A DNA stretch of 64,000 nucleotides from Petrosia ficiformis (GCA_947044365.1 OX345650.1:985001-1049000), one strand, 5' to 3'. Positions 13,109 through 25,559 are shown, numbered from the stretch's first letter. The notes: generated from the sequence alone by a model not told the origin. Made by a program: numbers and translations.

Positions 13109-14126
13109 ATTTACAAGTAGTAGATATATATAATATGGACAGACTATGTGAACACTAGATTAACATGATCTAGAAGTGAAGTGTTCTGTAGAAATATTAG
13201 TCCAACTTGAGAATTAAGCAGTTTTCTTGTTTAGTAGATATTGCAGAATACTGCACACTCTTTTGCAGACAGTTTCTTTGACTTTTCTTTCTTGCACTTC
13301 AAATACTTACTCTGTTTACACTTGCAAGCTTCAACGCAGCGAGGGGCGTGTCTCGTGATAGTCATATAGCCAGCCCCACCCATAGAAACCAAGTTGCACG
13401 CAGTTATAATTCCAACCTGTGGGGCAGAGCCCTTACTGTTAATAGTCTGTTATGTAAAGATAATCCTATCTAACATGATATCTTATGATAAAAGTATCTT
13501 ATTTACTTCAAACTTTGTAGACTACCTAATGACAAATACTGAGAATCAGAACCACGACGTCCAGTTTGGAAATACTGAAGTTCATACCTTCTATATCATA
13601 AGCAACCAATCCTATCAAATTGTAGTGAAACAAAATATCTTATATTATACTACAAACTTTGTAGACTACCTAATGACTTCTTGGTATTCGTCAGTAGGTA
13701 ATCTACAAAGTTTGAAGTAAAGGTACTTATTACATTACAACATACCTTATATAATATCTGACATATGTAGGTATGCTTGTAACTCAGTATGTACAAGTAA
13801 CTACCTGTTTTCTTATTTCACATAACTATGGGATGTAAAATATAATAATCTACAGTAGTTGTGTTCAAAAATTATTTTAAACATTAAATTTTCATAATTA
13901 TGATATGTATATAATTATAATAACTAAATAGCTAACAGTTCTAAAAAAAGACAAGTAAATAAATACATGACAATAAATAAAAACAACACATCGTTATCTT
14001 CAGGGAATACTTAACCAATAACCTTAAATAAACAATTCTATAAAATATTTTAAAAATATGTAATGAACAAAAGTTTCTCTAAATAATAATAATGTTAAAA
14101 AAGAACAGTTCAATCTTTTAATAAGT
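13109..14126. other. Intergenic: FAM13-like 5' side and receptor 3' side
   Basis: About 1 kb between two minus-strand genes. The segment 13325-13440 is richer in G+C than its surroundings and is the plausible promoter side of the FAM13-like gene. 13498-13725 is a foldback element, listed separately. The remainder is AT-rich and should include the receptor 3' UTR. Confidence 0.5.
13498..13725. mobile_element. Foldback (MITE-like) element with ~32-bp arms
   Basis: 13501-13533 contains TTTACTTCAAACTTTGTAGA followed by CTACCTAATGAC; 13690-13721 is its reverse complement at about 30 of 32 positions. A third partial copy of the arm lies in direct orientation near 13651-13677. No coding capacity. 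The arrangement fits a small non-autonomous inverted-repeat element. Confidence 0.65.
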
Positions 14127-17100
14127 CTAGACATCTTCTGGAGGAGGCAGCTCAAAGTCATCCTCATTTTCAACAATCTTTCCTTCTGACAAGTGAACTT
14201 CATCTTTCCTATATATTGCCTCTGGAACTGTTGATGGTTTAACTGTACGAGTTCTCCACTTAACAAAATACAGGATTCTAATAATAATACAGTAAGTAAA
14301 GCTCATAAATATGTGATTGTCTACAAACTGTTTATTACTATAACTATTCATAATCATGCAACACAGTACATACATAAATACATACATAAATATATACATA
14401 TAAGATGCATACTATAACCATATGTAATGTACAAATGTACACGCATACATACATACACACAATATACATATATATAAATACATACATACGTACTTGTGCA
14501 TGTATATATGTACATACGTATACTCATACATACATACATACATGCATACATACATACATACATACATACATAAATACATACATAAAAAATTACATACATA
14601 CATACCTGCATACACATACATAAGTATGTATGTACACTCATACATACATACATAGATACATATGTACGTACGTATGTACACTCATACATACATGCATACA
14701 TACATACATACATACATACATACATACATACATACACTCATACATACATATATACACTCAAATAAATACATTAGTCCCCAAAACTCACAACAAGATGACA
14801 CCCACAATAAATCCGATAATAACAATTGCGGATAAAAAGCCAGCAGCAAAGAGAATACCATTAAGTGCTTCATCTGATAACTTAAACTCGTCCTCCCCCT
14901 CTTCTTCAAAGGTTGTCTCTATTCCAGTTTCAGTTCCATTCAAATTAAGAGTTGTGTTAATACCTCTATCAATTTCATCATAGAAACTATCAATCACTGT
15001 TGAGGCAGTACGTTCTCCATCATCCGTCGAGTAAACTAAAATAGATGTGAAGTTTGCAATTTTTGCACGTTCTGGACATGATATGATACTATCCTTGAGA
15101 GTTGCATCATCTAAAGAACAATCACAGGCAACTTCTAGTCGTTCCAGTACAGCAGGTTCCAATTCTGGGATTCTAGTGTTCTATTTTGAATAAAAATCAG
15201 TTTGTAAAAACTTCAGTTAAAATATAATTTCTAAACTCACGTTCCACAAACGACAATCAGGGACAGAAAGTTCCAGAGTAATGGTTGCTATAGTAATAGA
15301 TGGATGGATGAATGTGTGGATGGACGGACGGACAGATGGATGGATGGATGGATGGATGGATGGATGGATAGATGGATGGATGGATAGATGGATGGATGGA
15401 TGAATGGATGGATGGATAGATAGATGGAGAGATAAATAGATGTTTGTATCAGTGGAACAAACTACCAAGCAGTGTAGTGTGTCATTACTGTGAGCTTCAA
15501 TTTGTAATTATATATTATATATATATATATATTTTTAGTATACAGAGTTCTAATGGAATTGTTTACCTTCCTCTTGGAGTAGTACTGAAGTAGAATCATC
15601 AACCACCATGTTATTAACAACACAACGATATACTCCATACTTCAAGGAGTCATTTAATGCAGAAGTGCTGAATTCCAACGTATTTCCAACTCCATTATAA
15701 ACAGCCACACCATTCTTCCAGAAAGTAATATCATAATATCTTGGATAACCTCCACTACCAGTGCAAGTCAACCTGGCATCATTTGATCTGCTGAAACTAC
15801 TTTTATCAGATGTAAGTTGAGCTGTTGGAAACTCTAAAGAAATAAAGAGTTATAGTATGAACTATACGTACAATAAAAGTCTATAAGGAATGATAAATGA
15901 AGCAGGTGTGTGTATAGTATAGTCCACTCAGATAATCTAGGATAGTTTTAAGATCTCTGGATATTATATATCAGGACTATAAACCCTTTTTGGCTAAATG
16001 TATAGCGTTGTGTCTATATTGTGTCTATATTGTGTCTATATTGTGTCTATATTGTGTCTATATTGTGTCTTTATTGTGTCTATATTGTGTCTATATTGTG
16101 TCTATATTGTGTCTATATTGTGTCTATATTGTGTCTATATTGTGTCTATATTGTGTCTATATTATATTTTATCATCTTACCATAATACTGAACCCTCTGA
16201 ACATCAGTATCATAATATATATAATTTATATTTATATTTCTATTTATACATAGTGCATTTCCCTTCGATATATCATTGTAACTTACCATAATACTGAACC
16301 CTCTGAACATCAGTATCATATATAAAAGTTCCATCATTTCCAAAGCCAAGATATTCATCAGAAGTAATGAAATCCAAGTACTTGTGACCAAAATCCTTAG
16401 TACATAGTAAAACACTCAAACTTGTTTCATAGCTGTAATATAGAACAAGTTCATAGAAACCGGTACGAAGAAACGTTGAGTTTTCTAAATCTAAGTCATA
16501 ATGAGGATTATAATATCGTCCAAGCAAACCACGACTGTTAATATCTATGTATCCATTCCAATACCACATTGATGAAATTATTGTTTCAGAGAAAGTGAAA
16601 GATGGTCGATATGCCTGCAAGGTTATGGTAGAAGGGTCTGTTTTGGTGAAGATGGTGGTACCTTCCACAGAGTTTATATGATCTATATTGCTGTGAGCTG
16701 GATTATTGAACTCTGAACCTAATGTGTTATATGGAAAGCAGATAGATGCTATAATACTGTTAGACAAACAGTGAAATAGATAAGATAACTCGATAGATAT
16801 GAACATGAAGTGATATTATATTGTATAGACGTAGAGATGAACTTGTTTTGTCGATCTACATATGTACTCATATACCTTCAAGGTATAGCCATAATGTAGC
16901 TGGTGCTAAAATTGGATGACGTCTGAGAATTTGTAGTGTGTGGCCCTCACATACTGGCTCATAAGTATGGAGAAACAGTCCATCATATTGAATAGAGTAC
17001 TCTCCAAAGTCATCCCAAGTAACATTAACTATGGTTAGGCTCAAACCATCACCACTAGCTACATAGTGGTAGTTATCTATGTATATGTATTCCCCTTCGA

Positions 17101-18672
17101 AGTACCAATTAAGGTCTCGAAGATATTTATTTATATGTGTTTCAGCTTGTTGGAAAGTCAAAGTTACACTGTCGTCAATAGCAGCTGGGTATACTGACAC
17201 CCATGGAGTGAGCAAATCTAAGTAGAGAAAATATAAATAAGTAAATATGATATTATCTTCAAGGGTTCTTCCGAGTTATGGTAGCAAACGTATATTCACA
17301 TACATCACAATGCTATTGATTAATACATTAGTCTTCAATATGTTACTGTACCTTCAACAACTACTTCTGTGACACCGAAACCAAACATTTCTGTGTGCAG
17401 TAAACCAACTGTACAATAATAATTAGCTCTCTTTGAAAAATTTATACCCACAGTGAATGTAACAGTAGCACTGGGACTGTTTATCACTGCATCGAAACCA
17501 GGTTCCACTGAAGTCCAAAAGTAAGTAGCATCACTTGGAGGAGATGGGTAAACATTACAAGTAAGTGTCACTTCGGTACCAAAGGTTATTGGTCCTTCTG
17601 GACTTGATGTAATTGTAACATTGTAGTAGGGAGCAGGAAGCTCTGTGAATGCAGAAGAAACAAAATAATACAGTGTGTGTAAATGAATGTATACTTATAT
17701 ATCAAAATATATTCACCTGAGCATATCAAACCAACGTCTTCTCCATGGTAACATGTGCTTTCTCCAACTGCTCTCTCCCAATAACATTCTGAAAGACTAT
17801 TTTCAGTTCCAGAACAATCTAGGTTATATACATTTACTGGTCCCTTTCCATGTCCACTGTAGGCTTCAGAACTTTGCAGTGGTCCTGCATTGATAATGGA
17901 AGGTGAATAAAATAAGACATTTATTTTAGGAGGTGATCTGAAGATGGAGATCACTACTCACTGAGTGTTTCATATCCAGCATCTCTGCATGCCACAATGC
18001 CCATATGTTGTTTTATCCAATTTCTGTTACACACACTACCCCAGTAACCATCTAAACATACTTCAAGCCTTCCTTCTCTCTCTGATGCTCCATCTTCCAA
18101 ACGAACAGCACCCTCCACTGAACATGTTTCTAAACATTGAATTAAAAGATAATCAGTTTATTTTGAAGCAACTGTGACAGAGAAGAGTATACTATAGTTC
18201 TAATATCACCAGTTATTATACTCACCAGCTTTGGTTTTATTGTGGCATGCTATTCCGGCTCTGGCATTCCAGTACCAATCTCTTGCATTTGTATCAACAT
18301 CAATGCTACTCTTTGAGCAGCTGGAAAATGTATCCTCATCCCCATCACAATCAGTTGAGTTGTAGTATATCATTCTGGATCCAGACCCCCAGGGATGATT
18401 TTCAACAGCAACTGACCCTATGAGAATAAACGTATGTATATATGTAATATGTATGTGTGTTTGTACGTATGTGTTAGCTTACATTCTGCATAGTATCCTT
18501 TTTCTCGACAAATCACTTTTGCATCATTGTAGTCAAATGATTCAGCTGGTATTGTTGTCCAAATGGATTCTTTACATATCTCCACTCTTCCTTCACTCTT
18601 AACTTCTCCATCTTGAAATCGTATTTCACCATCAGTACAATCAGTTATTACTAAAGAATGTAGTGAGTGTGT

Positions 18673-18719
<47 letters not shown>

Positions 18720-21187
18720 GGGGTTTCAGACAAAAGCAATACCACAATGGACATACCTCCACAAGTTGCTCCAGCTGTTGTAGTACATGTTGGATCTATG
18801 GTAGCGTATTCATTAGGAGAGCAATCAGATAGAGAGCTTTCAGTTCCATCACATGAGAATTTGTCATATATAAGAGGTGCGATTCGTTGATCACCACCAA
18901 ACAGACTACCTGTGCTTAGTCCATACCCTAAAAAGGAATTAATGAAAACCAATTTTATAGCAACCACAAATTCAAGCAACAATAAAGTTTAGTTAGCAGA
19001 AAGAACAATAGTGGAGTCCAAATACTTCAAATTGTTTTGAACCATAAGCTCTTTTCTCGTTAGGAATAAAATCTGAACAAAAAGCTCCAATATTTTCAAA
19101 GGGTGATCTACATTCTACGGAGTCCAACTACTACGTGACAGGTCCAAGGCAGCCCCTTCACTTGGAGTTTGGCTCACGAGACTAGTGTTTACACACTAGT
19201 ACTGTAAAGAAAGTTTAGTTTGCAGAAAGACCAATAGTTAGTTATTGGTCCACACTATACAAGGCAGCACCTTTGCTTGGGGGTTGGCTCACGAGACTAG
19301 TGTTGACACACCAGTACTGAAAAGAAAGTTTAGTTTGCAGAAAGACCAATAGTTAGTCATTGGTCCACGCTATGCAAGGCAACACCTTTGCTTGGGGGTT
19401 GGCTCATGAGACTAAGGTCCACACATCAAGGTGTTTATGTAAGTGCATACGCAATAGTCAAATAGCACAGATGTCAGTATAGCTTAGTATATACATTTCT
19501 TAACCTACAGTACATACAGAGATTTATGATTAAAACTTACATGCAGTGGAATATCCAAGTTGACCACATGCAACTTTTGCATTCGAGTGTGTCCATGAGT
19601 TATCACATACAAATCCCCAAACTCCATTTTTACACACCTGGACCTCTCCCTCCCAGTTTTTATCCCCTCCCCAAAGACGATAGTCTCCATCAGTACAACC
19701 AGTGGTATCTATACAAATGGTATAGTAAAATTATAATAATAATTACATATAGATTATTATATTGTTTATATATAATTATGTAAACCTGAGTCAGGAATAA
19801 CTACATTAATATCATAACATAATTATTATGATACGTTATCATTGATATCAAATGGATACCAAGCTAAAGTGAATACAAAGATCTTGATGCAGGTATAAAA
19901 ATAAATCATAAAATCCAGCCTCCATCATTGAGTCAGGAGCAAATGTTGGTGTCTCAGGCTCCGGACTAAGACATATAAAGCTTGTCAGCTACACATATTA
20001 TTATATGACTAATTAGAGTGCATTTAAAATCCTTTATATTTTCAAAATCTAGCATAACAGATGGTCAGCTAGATAGAAATAATCGCTTATTATCCACTTA
20101 TGTATATGCATGCATGTGGAATAATATAACTCACTAAAACATTTAACACCGACAGCATTTCCATAAAGACAGTTAGATCCTTCGATCTGGTCATTTTTAT
20201 TACAACCAGTTAGGACATCACTTTCTGTTCCATCACAATTCACGTCAGTGTACAAGTAAGGTATCCTGTCACCATTACCAAAATACTCTGAATCAACAAA
20301 AAATGCTGCATCTGTGAGACAGAAATATAATGTTTATGAGATATGTATTGGTAATACACATTATATAAGTCTGTTCACGTTCGTGATGACCTCACAATTA
20401 TGATGTGATGACTTCATATGTACTGTGGTGTATAGTTTAATATCATAAGGTTAATACATGATTATACTGTAACTCAATAATGAAGCAATTGATTGAAATA
20501 CACAACAAAACAACAGGAAGGATATTTACATGAATTTTTTAAACTTAAAAAGATCGTTGATGATTCTATATTAAAATTATGAACACTTTTCAGTGAATGT
20601 GAATGACTTTTGTGTATGACTGAATCCAGTATATGTGTGTGCATGGGTACAAAAAAAGTGAGCCAACTGCCGGACATTTTAATGTGACCACTCTTGTCCT
20701 GCTCATTATATACTTCTATATGTTCCATGCAATTTTTGGATTGTGTTGCGCAAAATAAGAATGGGTATATAGACAATTGGCAGATTTGGCAAGCAATGCA
20801 ATGCATACAGTTCAGTTTCGAATTTATTTGAATATTTACAGACAATGTCCTCTACGACTGGTTGTTTCCATACCACTAACATGTGTGCATTATACACACA
20901 TACTATATAATTTATGTATAATTTTCTCACATGTTGATGAATACCCAAGTTCTCTGCAAATAACTTGTGCATCTCTTCTGTCCCAATTCAGATCACAAAA
21001 TGTTCCCCATTCAGCATTATAGCACAGCTCGACTCGTCCTTCATCTTTAGAAGTCCCATCCGACAATCTTACTGTTCCAAATGTACATAAACTTCCCACT
21101 ATAATGGATAGTATAAACATAATATATAATAACTACTATACAATACAAGAGATATGAATTATTATCTCTATGTATCTATCTATCTAG

Positions 21188-21267
<80 letters not shown>

Positions 21268-21268
21268 T

Positions 21269-21345
<77 letters not shown>

Positions 21346-24300
21346 CCATCTATTTCTATCTATCTCTATCTATCTCTATCCATCTCTATTTATGTCTATC
21401 TATCTCTAATGAGATGTACTGTAAATGAGTTCAGTAATACCTTTCTCCCAACACTTGATATAAACATCTGTTTCGTGATCCAGATAGACTGTTGAGCCAC
21501 CATCAGAACAATCAAAAAGAGACTTTTCTGATCCTAAACAAGTGACATTTCTCTTAAATATACCTCCAGAAGCATCACTGGTATAACTCCAATGTGGATA
21601 CACATGGGTTTCTGTGATTCAGAAAGAAGATGGAAGGATGATTATAAATAATTATCATCTTATGTACTCAAAAAAAAGATGGATGGATGACTATTATCTT
21701 ACGTACGTGGTGAGTTTAAGCCGAGCTGTCTGCAAGCTACTTTTGCATCTTTTACACTAAATTCATTGTTGCTCACTGTTCCCCATGCACCATTATCACA
21801 AAGTTCAATTCTACCATCTGCATTATTAGCACCATCTTCATTAACCAATCGAATACTTGGATCTGGACAATTTCCTGTGAGTTATTAAGTATAGAAATTT
21901 CTTTAAAAAACTGCCAGCAATCAAACAATCAATACAAAGTATTTCACTAACCAGTTTCTGCATCTTCTCCTTGACATACCAGTCCCACAATGCCCAGTAC
22001 ACCAGTATAACTGTCAAAAGCTTCACAGGAATCATTAGTGTAGGGACAGTCAGTCAGGCTTGTTTCATTCCCAACACACAGAAATTTAGTGAAGTAAGTT
22101 GACCCATGTCCACCATTGATACGACAATCTGATATCCAGGCACCTACAAGAATAGAGATAAAGATGTTATTGTCTTTAATGATGGTATTATGTATGAGAC
22201 TGTATGTATGTGTATGTTTTAAGTATAATTATATATAGCACTATATACATATGTGATTGTATTAATATGAGTGTATGTAGGATTATTAGTATGTATTTGT
22301 GCATACAACATACATGTGTATGAATGTTTGTGTACGTATAGAAATACTAATTGTATGGGTAAAAATAGTGTACTGGGTCTTACGTGATGCTGGTAATCCC
22401 ATCTGTCTACATGCCACGTAAGCCTCTTGTTCTCCAAACCAATCACGACATATTGTATTCCAAACTCCATTCCAACATATTTCAAGTGTTCCTTCATATG
22501 GAGTCCAACCACCATTTAGACGAAGTTCACCATTATAACAAGAGTCCGCTACATTGGCAATATATAATCATCACATCAAACACAACTACTGTTGTACACA
22601 GTCGTACATACATACATACATACATACATACATACATACATACATACATACATACATACATACATACATACATACATACATACATACATACATACATACA
22701 TACATACATACATACATACATACATACATACATACATACATACATACATACATACATACATACATACATACATACATACATACATACATACATACATACA
22801 TACATACATACATACATACATACATACATACATACATACATACATACATACATACATACATACATACATACATACATACATACATACATACATACATACA
22901 TACATACATACATACATACATACATACATACATACATACATACATACATACATACATACATACATACATACATACATACATACATACATACATACATACA
23001 TACATACATACATACATACATACATACATACATACATACATACATACATACATACATACATACATACATACATACATACATACATACATACATACATACA
23101 TACATACATACATACATACATACATACATACATACATACATACATACATACATACATACATACATACATACATACATAGATACACAGTTACACACACACA
23201 CACACACACACATACTTACATATACATATATACATACATACATAAACACACAGACACATATGTAATATATAATATTCATACTTTCGCATGTAACATTAAC
23301 ATCATTAGAATGGTCACATTCATTTAGGAAATCATAGGAGTGATCACAATCATAAAGTGTCTCTTCATCACCATTACAATTCAATGAACCAAGGAGTATT
23401 GAACCAGTCCCACCACCAACTGTTTCATAATTTGTTGCTGTGAACAAACAAATAAAAAATACTTATCTATAATATTTAAGTATAATATAATTACAAGTGA
23501 GCAGAGATTAATCATACATAAGTAGTAACATATGTATATACATGAATGTGTATAATTTTGCATATATATATATATATATATATACATACATATATACATA
23601 CATACATACATGCATATATTATATACATACATACAACATACATAAATATACATACGTACATACATATATACATACATACATAATATACATACACACCAAT
23701 ACATAAGCATGTATATATGTAGTTATGTATGTATGTATGTATATATGTATGTATGTATCTATGTATGTACATATGTACATATGTACGTATGTACATATGT
23801 ATGTATGTACGTATGTATGTATGTATTTAATAAAAATTAATAGATAGATAGTATGAGTACTTACCTCCTGTATATCCAAGTTGCTTGCAAGCAACATCAG
23901 CATCTGTCCAATCAAAGTCTTTGTCACACACAGTGCCCCATTGTCCACCTCCACAAATCCTAAGTCGTCCGTACTCATCTAATGACAACTGTCCTTCATC
24001 ACATAATCTTTGACATTGTCCTGCTTGTAGACAGGTTGAGCAAAAACATACAAATCATGTTTGTGAATAATGGGGTTATATATATGTACGTATGTAGAAC
24101 ATACACACACACATTAGTAATTCTATATCTATTGTAACTATAATTATGACATAAATGCTGTTGGGAGATGGTAATCTCCTTTGACATTTATTAATTATAT
24201 TCATGACTGGCCCCTCCACCCTTCTGAGCCAAAATAAGTCAAATTCATAACCTATTAGTCATTCATTTTTCATAATTACTGAATACCAATTTTATGAATA

Positions 24301-24921
24301 TTATTAAAATTAGGTGTGGCTGAGGTGACAACTGCTTTTGGCACATAAGGGAGATATTGTTCACATGAATGCAAAGTGTTCGAACTGCAAATGGTTACAT
24401 TGCTACTAGTGTTGTTTTAGTTAGCAAAGCTACATATAACTGACACCCTTTTTAGTAAGGCAGTTAACTAAACTATAACTAAATTACAGGTCTACTACTA
24501 CGTATAACAAACTAAAATGAAAATTGTCCAATAATGGGCACTTTTAGTTAGTTAACTAAAACTAAAACTAAAACCATTTTAGTAACCCTAATATTACTAA
24601 ACTAAGAAATTATTGTCATACTAATTACTATGTGTATAAAAAGATTTCTTAATTGGCTTAAATCAGTAACAATGCTGGTTGAACACATAGTCATACATAG
24701 TAAGTGTTTTAAAATTATGTAACAGTTCTTCTTAATAATATATGTTGAGCTAATTTCTCTTACTCTGATAAAAGGACATTAAAATGTGTTATCAGCTTTA
24801 AGTGTTTATATAGAGATATAAAACTGAACTGTAAACAACTAGACTACATGACATTTGTGCTAATTTGCTTACCCTGGAAAGAGTAGATGAGCACTGTCAA
24901 TACTAACAGTTGTATCTTCAT
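14127..24921 (-). CDS. Type I receptor: seven SRCR domains plus Ig-like domains
   Basis: Complete 22-exon model, about 1463 residues: 24873-24921, 23865-24023, 23282-23437, 22384-22548, 21952-22143, 21707-21874, 21441-21611, 20931-21098, 20135-20311, 19541-19708, 18757-18927, 18483-18650, 18226-18417, 17962-18129, 17717-17884, 17352-17642, 16876-17217, 16287-16748, 15567-15833, 15241-15287, 14789-15180, 14127-14277. Exon 1 encodes the signal peptide [16 protein letters not shown]. Seven SRCR domains follow (residues ~17-813), each made of two exons with motifs such as [25 protein letters not shown] and [11 protein letters not shown]. Ig-like domains occupy ~814-1267, clearest at the ends (VTLTCNVYP...YYCTVG and [11 protein letters not shown]...YRCVVNN). 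A juxtamembrane module precedes one membrane helix ([19 protein letters not shown]) and a ~45-residue tail ending FELPPPEDV. Ligand unknown; sponge SRCR proteins have been linked to cell aggregation and microbial recognition. Confidence 0.9.
14400..14760. repeat. (CATA)n tetranucleotide array
   Basis: Impure ACAT/CATA tetranucleotide array in the last intron of the SRCR/Ig receptor gene (14278-14788). It opens long spurious frames on both strands. Confidence 0.9.
15297..15435. repeat. (GATG)n array
   Basis: GATG/GATA tetranucleotide run in the receptor intron between exons 15567-15833 and 15241-15287, ending about ten bases from the acceptor of the 47-bp exon. Confidence 0.9.
16008..16162. 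repeat. 11-bp minisatellite
   Basis: About fourteen nearly perfect copies of the 11-mer TGTGTCTATAT, located just downstream (minus-strand sense) of a duplicated splice donor at 16176-16180 in the receptor gene. Eleven bp is close to one helical turn, so the units are phased on one face of DNA. Confidence 0.93.
16176..16214 (-). repeat. Duplicate of the 3' end and donor of receptor exon 16287-16748
   Basis: This 39-bp segment is identical to 16282-16320, which covers the last 34 bases of exon 16287-16748 and its GTAAG donor. The copy lies in the following intron and preserves the GTAAG, so it could act as a decoy or alternative 5' splice site. Confidence 0.85.
18665..18720. repeat. (GT)n dinucleotide repeat
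   Basis: GT dinucleotide tract in the receptor intron between exons 18757-18927 and 18483-18650; on the transcribed strand it reads as an AC tract near the acceptor of exon 18483-18650. Confidence 0.9.
18985..19435. repeat. ~125-bp tandem repeat in receptor intron
   Basis: Three diverged copies with landmarks AAAGTTTAGTTTGCAGAAAG, ACCAATAGTTAGTTATTGGT and TTGGCTCACGAGACTAGTGT. The ACCAATAGTTAGTTATTGGT segment is self-complementary. Located between receptor exons 19541-19708 and 18757-18927. Confidence 0.8.
20370..20625. mobile_element. MITE-like element with GTCTGTTCACRTTC termini
   Basis: Begins AAGTCTGTTCACGTTCGTGA, continues with GACCTCACAATTATGATGTG and GTATAGTTTAATATCATAAG, and ends near GTGAATGTGAATGACTTT, the inverted form of the start. 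Related copies are at 27965-28140, 39298-39562, 41170-41268 and 41765-42515. Intronic in the SRCR/Ig receptor gene; no coding capacity. Confidence 0.6.
21173..21410. repeat. (TATC)n array
   Basis: Long TATC tetranucleotide array grading into TATCTC/TATTTC variants. It is in the receptor intron between exons 21441-21611 (5') and 20931-21098 (3'). Confidence 0.93.
22604..23178. repeat. Near-perfect (CATA)n microsatellite, ~575 bp
   Basis: Uninterrupted tetranucleotide CATA array of roughly 143 units, followed by a short CA run. It sits in the receptor intron between exon 23282-23437 and exon 22384-22548, within SRCR territory, and yields meaningless Tyr/Ile/His/Thr or Met/Tyr/Val/Cys frames. 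Confidence 0.97.
23560..23830. repeat. (CATA)n / (GTAT)n inverted simple repeats
   Basis: A CATA-rich block (about 23575-23700) is followed by a GTAT-rich block (about 23710-23825). They are reverse complements and could pair into a long hairpin in the intron that separates the two exons of SRCR domain 1. Confidence 0.8.
24405..24600. repeat. Dispersed TAGTTAACTAAAA element, copy
   Basis: Shares ACTAAAATGAAAATTGTCCA, TAACTAAACTATAACTAAAT and GTCTACTACTA words with the copy at 58928-59155, and is inverted relative to 12486-12775. It lies in the first intron of the SRCR/Ig receptor gene. Confidence 0.6.
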
Positions 24922-25224
24922 GCTTGCAAGTAGTTGAGTAAACCTTTGCTGCTGCAGAAATACTCAGAGAATGCAGATCCACCCAAACTGTCTCTAAGCA
25001 ACACATAAATTCATGATGATGAATAATGTTGCAATTGTTAGCCATAATTATTTTATATGAAAATATAAAATGTTTGTCTTTTTCAAAATAGGTGTATCAT
25101 ACTATATTTACTGAGCAGTATATTAATTATATTCTGTTCCTTGTTTAATAGTTGTGTTGTAATGTAAATCCAACCTGTCTCCCAATTGCATGAATCTCAC
25201 AATACACATATTCATATAGCATCA

Positions 25225-25310
25225 TATAGATTTAACTACATTTATCATCTAATACAACATAAACGCATGTTCAATAATATTATTGCAATAACTTCTTGCT
25301 TACTTGTCTT
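25225..25310 (+). pseudogene. Decayed copy of collagen gene 1 first exon
   Basis: Aligns with 26088-26160, the 5' UTR and signal-peptide exon of collagen gene 1. Shared words in order include CTAA(T/C)ACAACAT, GATGTTCAAT versus GCATGTTCAATA, ATTGCAATA and CTTCTTG(C/T)TTACT. The start codon is lost (ATG replaced by ATA) and a small insertion shifts the frame. Best read as the remnant of a tandem duplication of the gene's 5' end. Confidence 0.6.
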
Positions 25311-25404
25311 TTAGTCCTTGTTCTCCTCTTGAACATGAAAGATATATATATATATATATATATAAATTTCATAAACACTTAGAAAGATACTATGTTGAAA
25401 TTAC

Positions 25405-25559
25405 CTGGTTCTCCATTGCAACCTGGAGCGTCTAGTGTGAAAGATAAAAAGGTATTATTGTTATACAACAGTATGAAAGCAGATGATGTATGATGTTGAA
25501 GTTACCACAATTTCCATCTATCCCATTTTGTCCTGTTTTACAAATGGCATCTGTAGCAT
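25405..25559 (-). CDS. Two short collagen-like exons, parent gene unknown
   Basis: 25506-25559 (54 bp) encodes a segment ending AICKTGQNGIDGNCG and 25405-25431 (27 bp) encodes APGCNGEP. Both are flanked by AG acceptors and GTAA donors on the minus strand, have phase 1 at both ends, and have lengths of 54 and 27 bp typical of collagen exons. A possible third piece at 25304-25325 reads GEQGLKD but overlaps the decayed signal exon. No start, signal peptide or terminal exon was found. They could be relic exons, or alternative 5' exons of the SRCR receptor, whose exon 2 accepts the same phase. Confidence 0.4.

Noticed and set aside
21703..21706. Alternative donor GTAAG at the end of receptor exon 21707-21874
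   Set aside because: Using it would add four bases and shift the next exon into a frame with stops; the GTACGT donor keeps phase 1.
22384..23447. Very long open frames of repeated Tyr/Ile/His/Thr and Met/Tyr/Val/Cys on both strands
   Set aside because: They are translations of a CATA tetranucleotide array that is open in all frames; the real exons at its borders (22384-22548 and 23282-23437) have SRCR motifs and splice sites.
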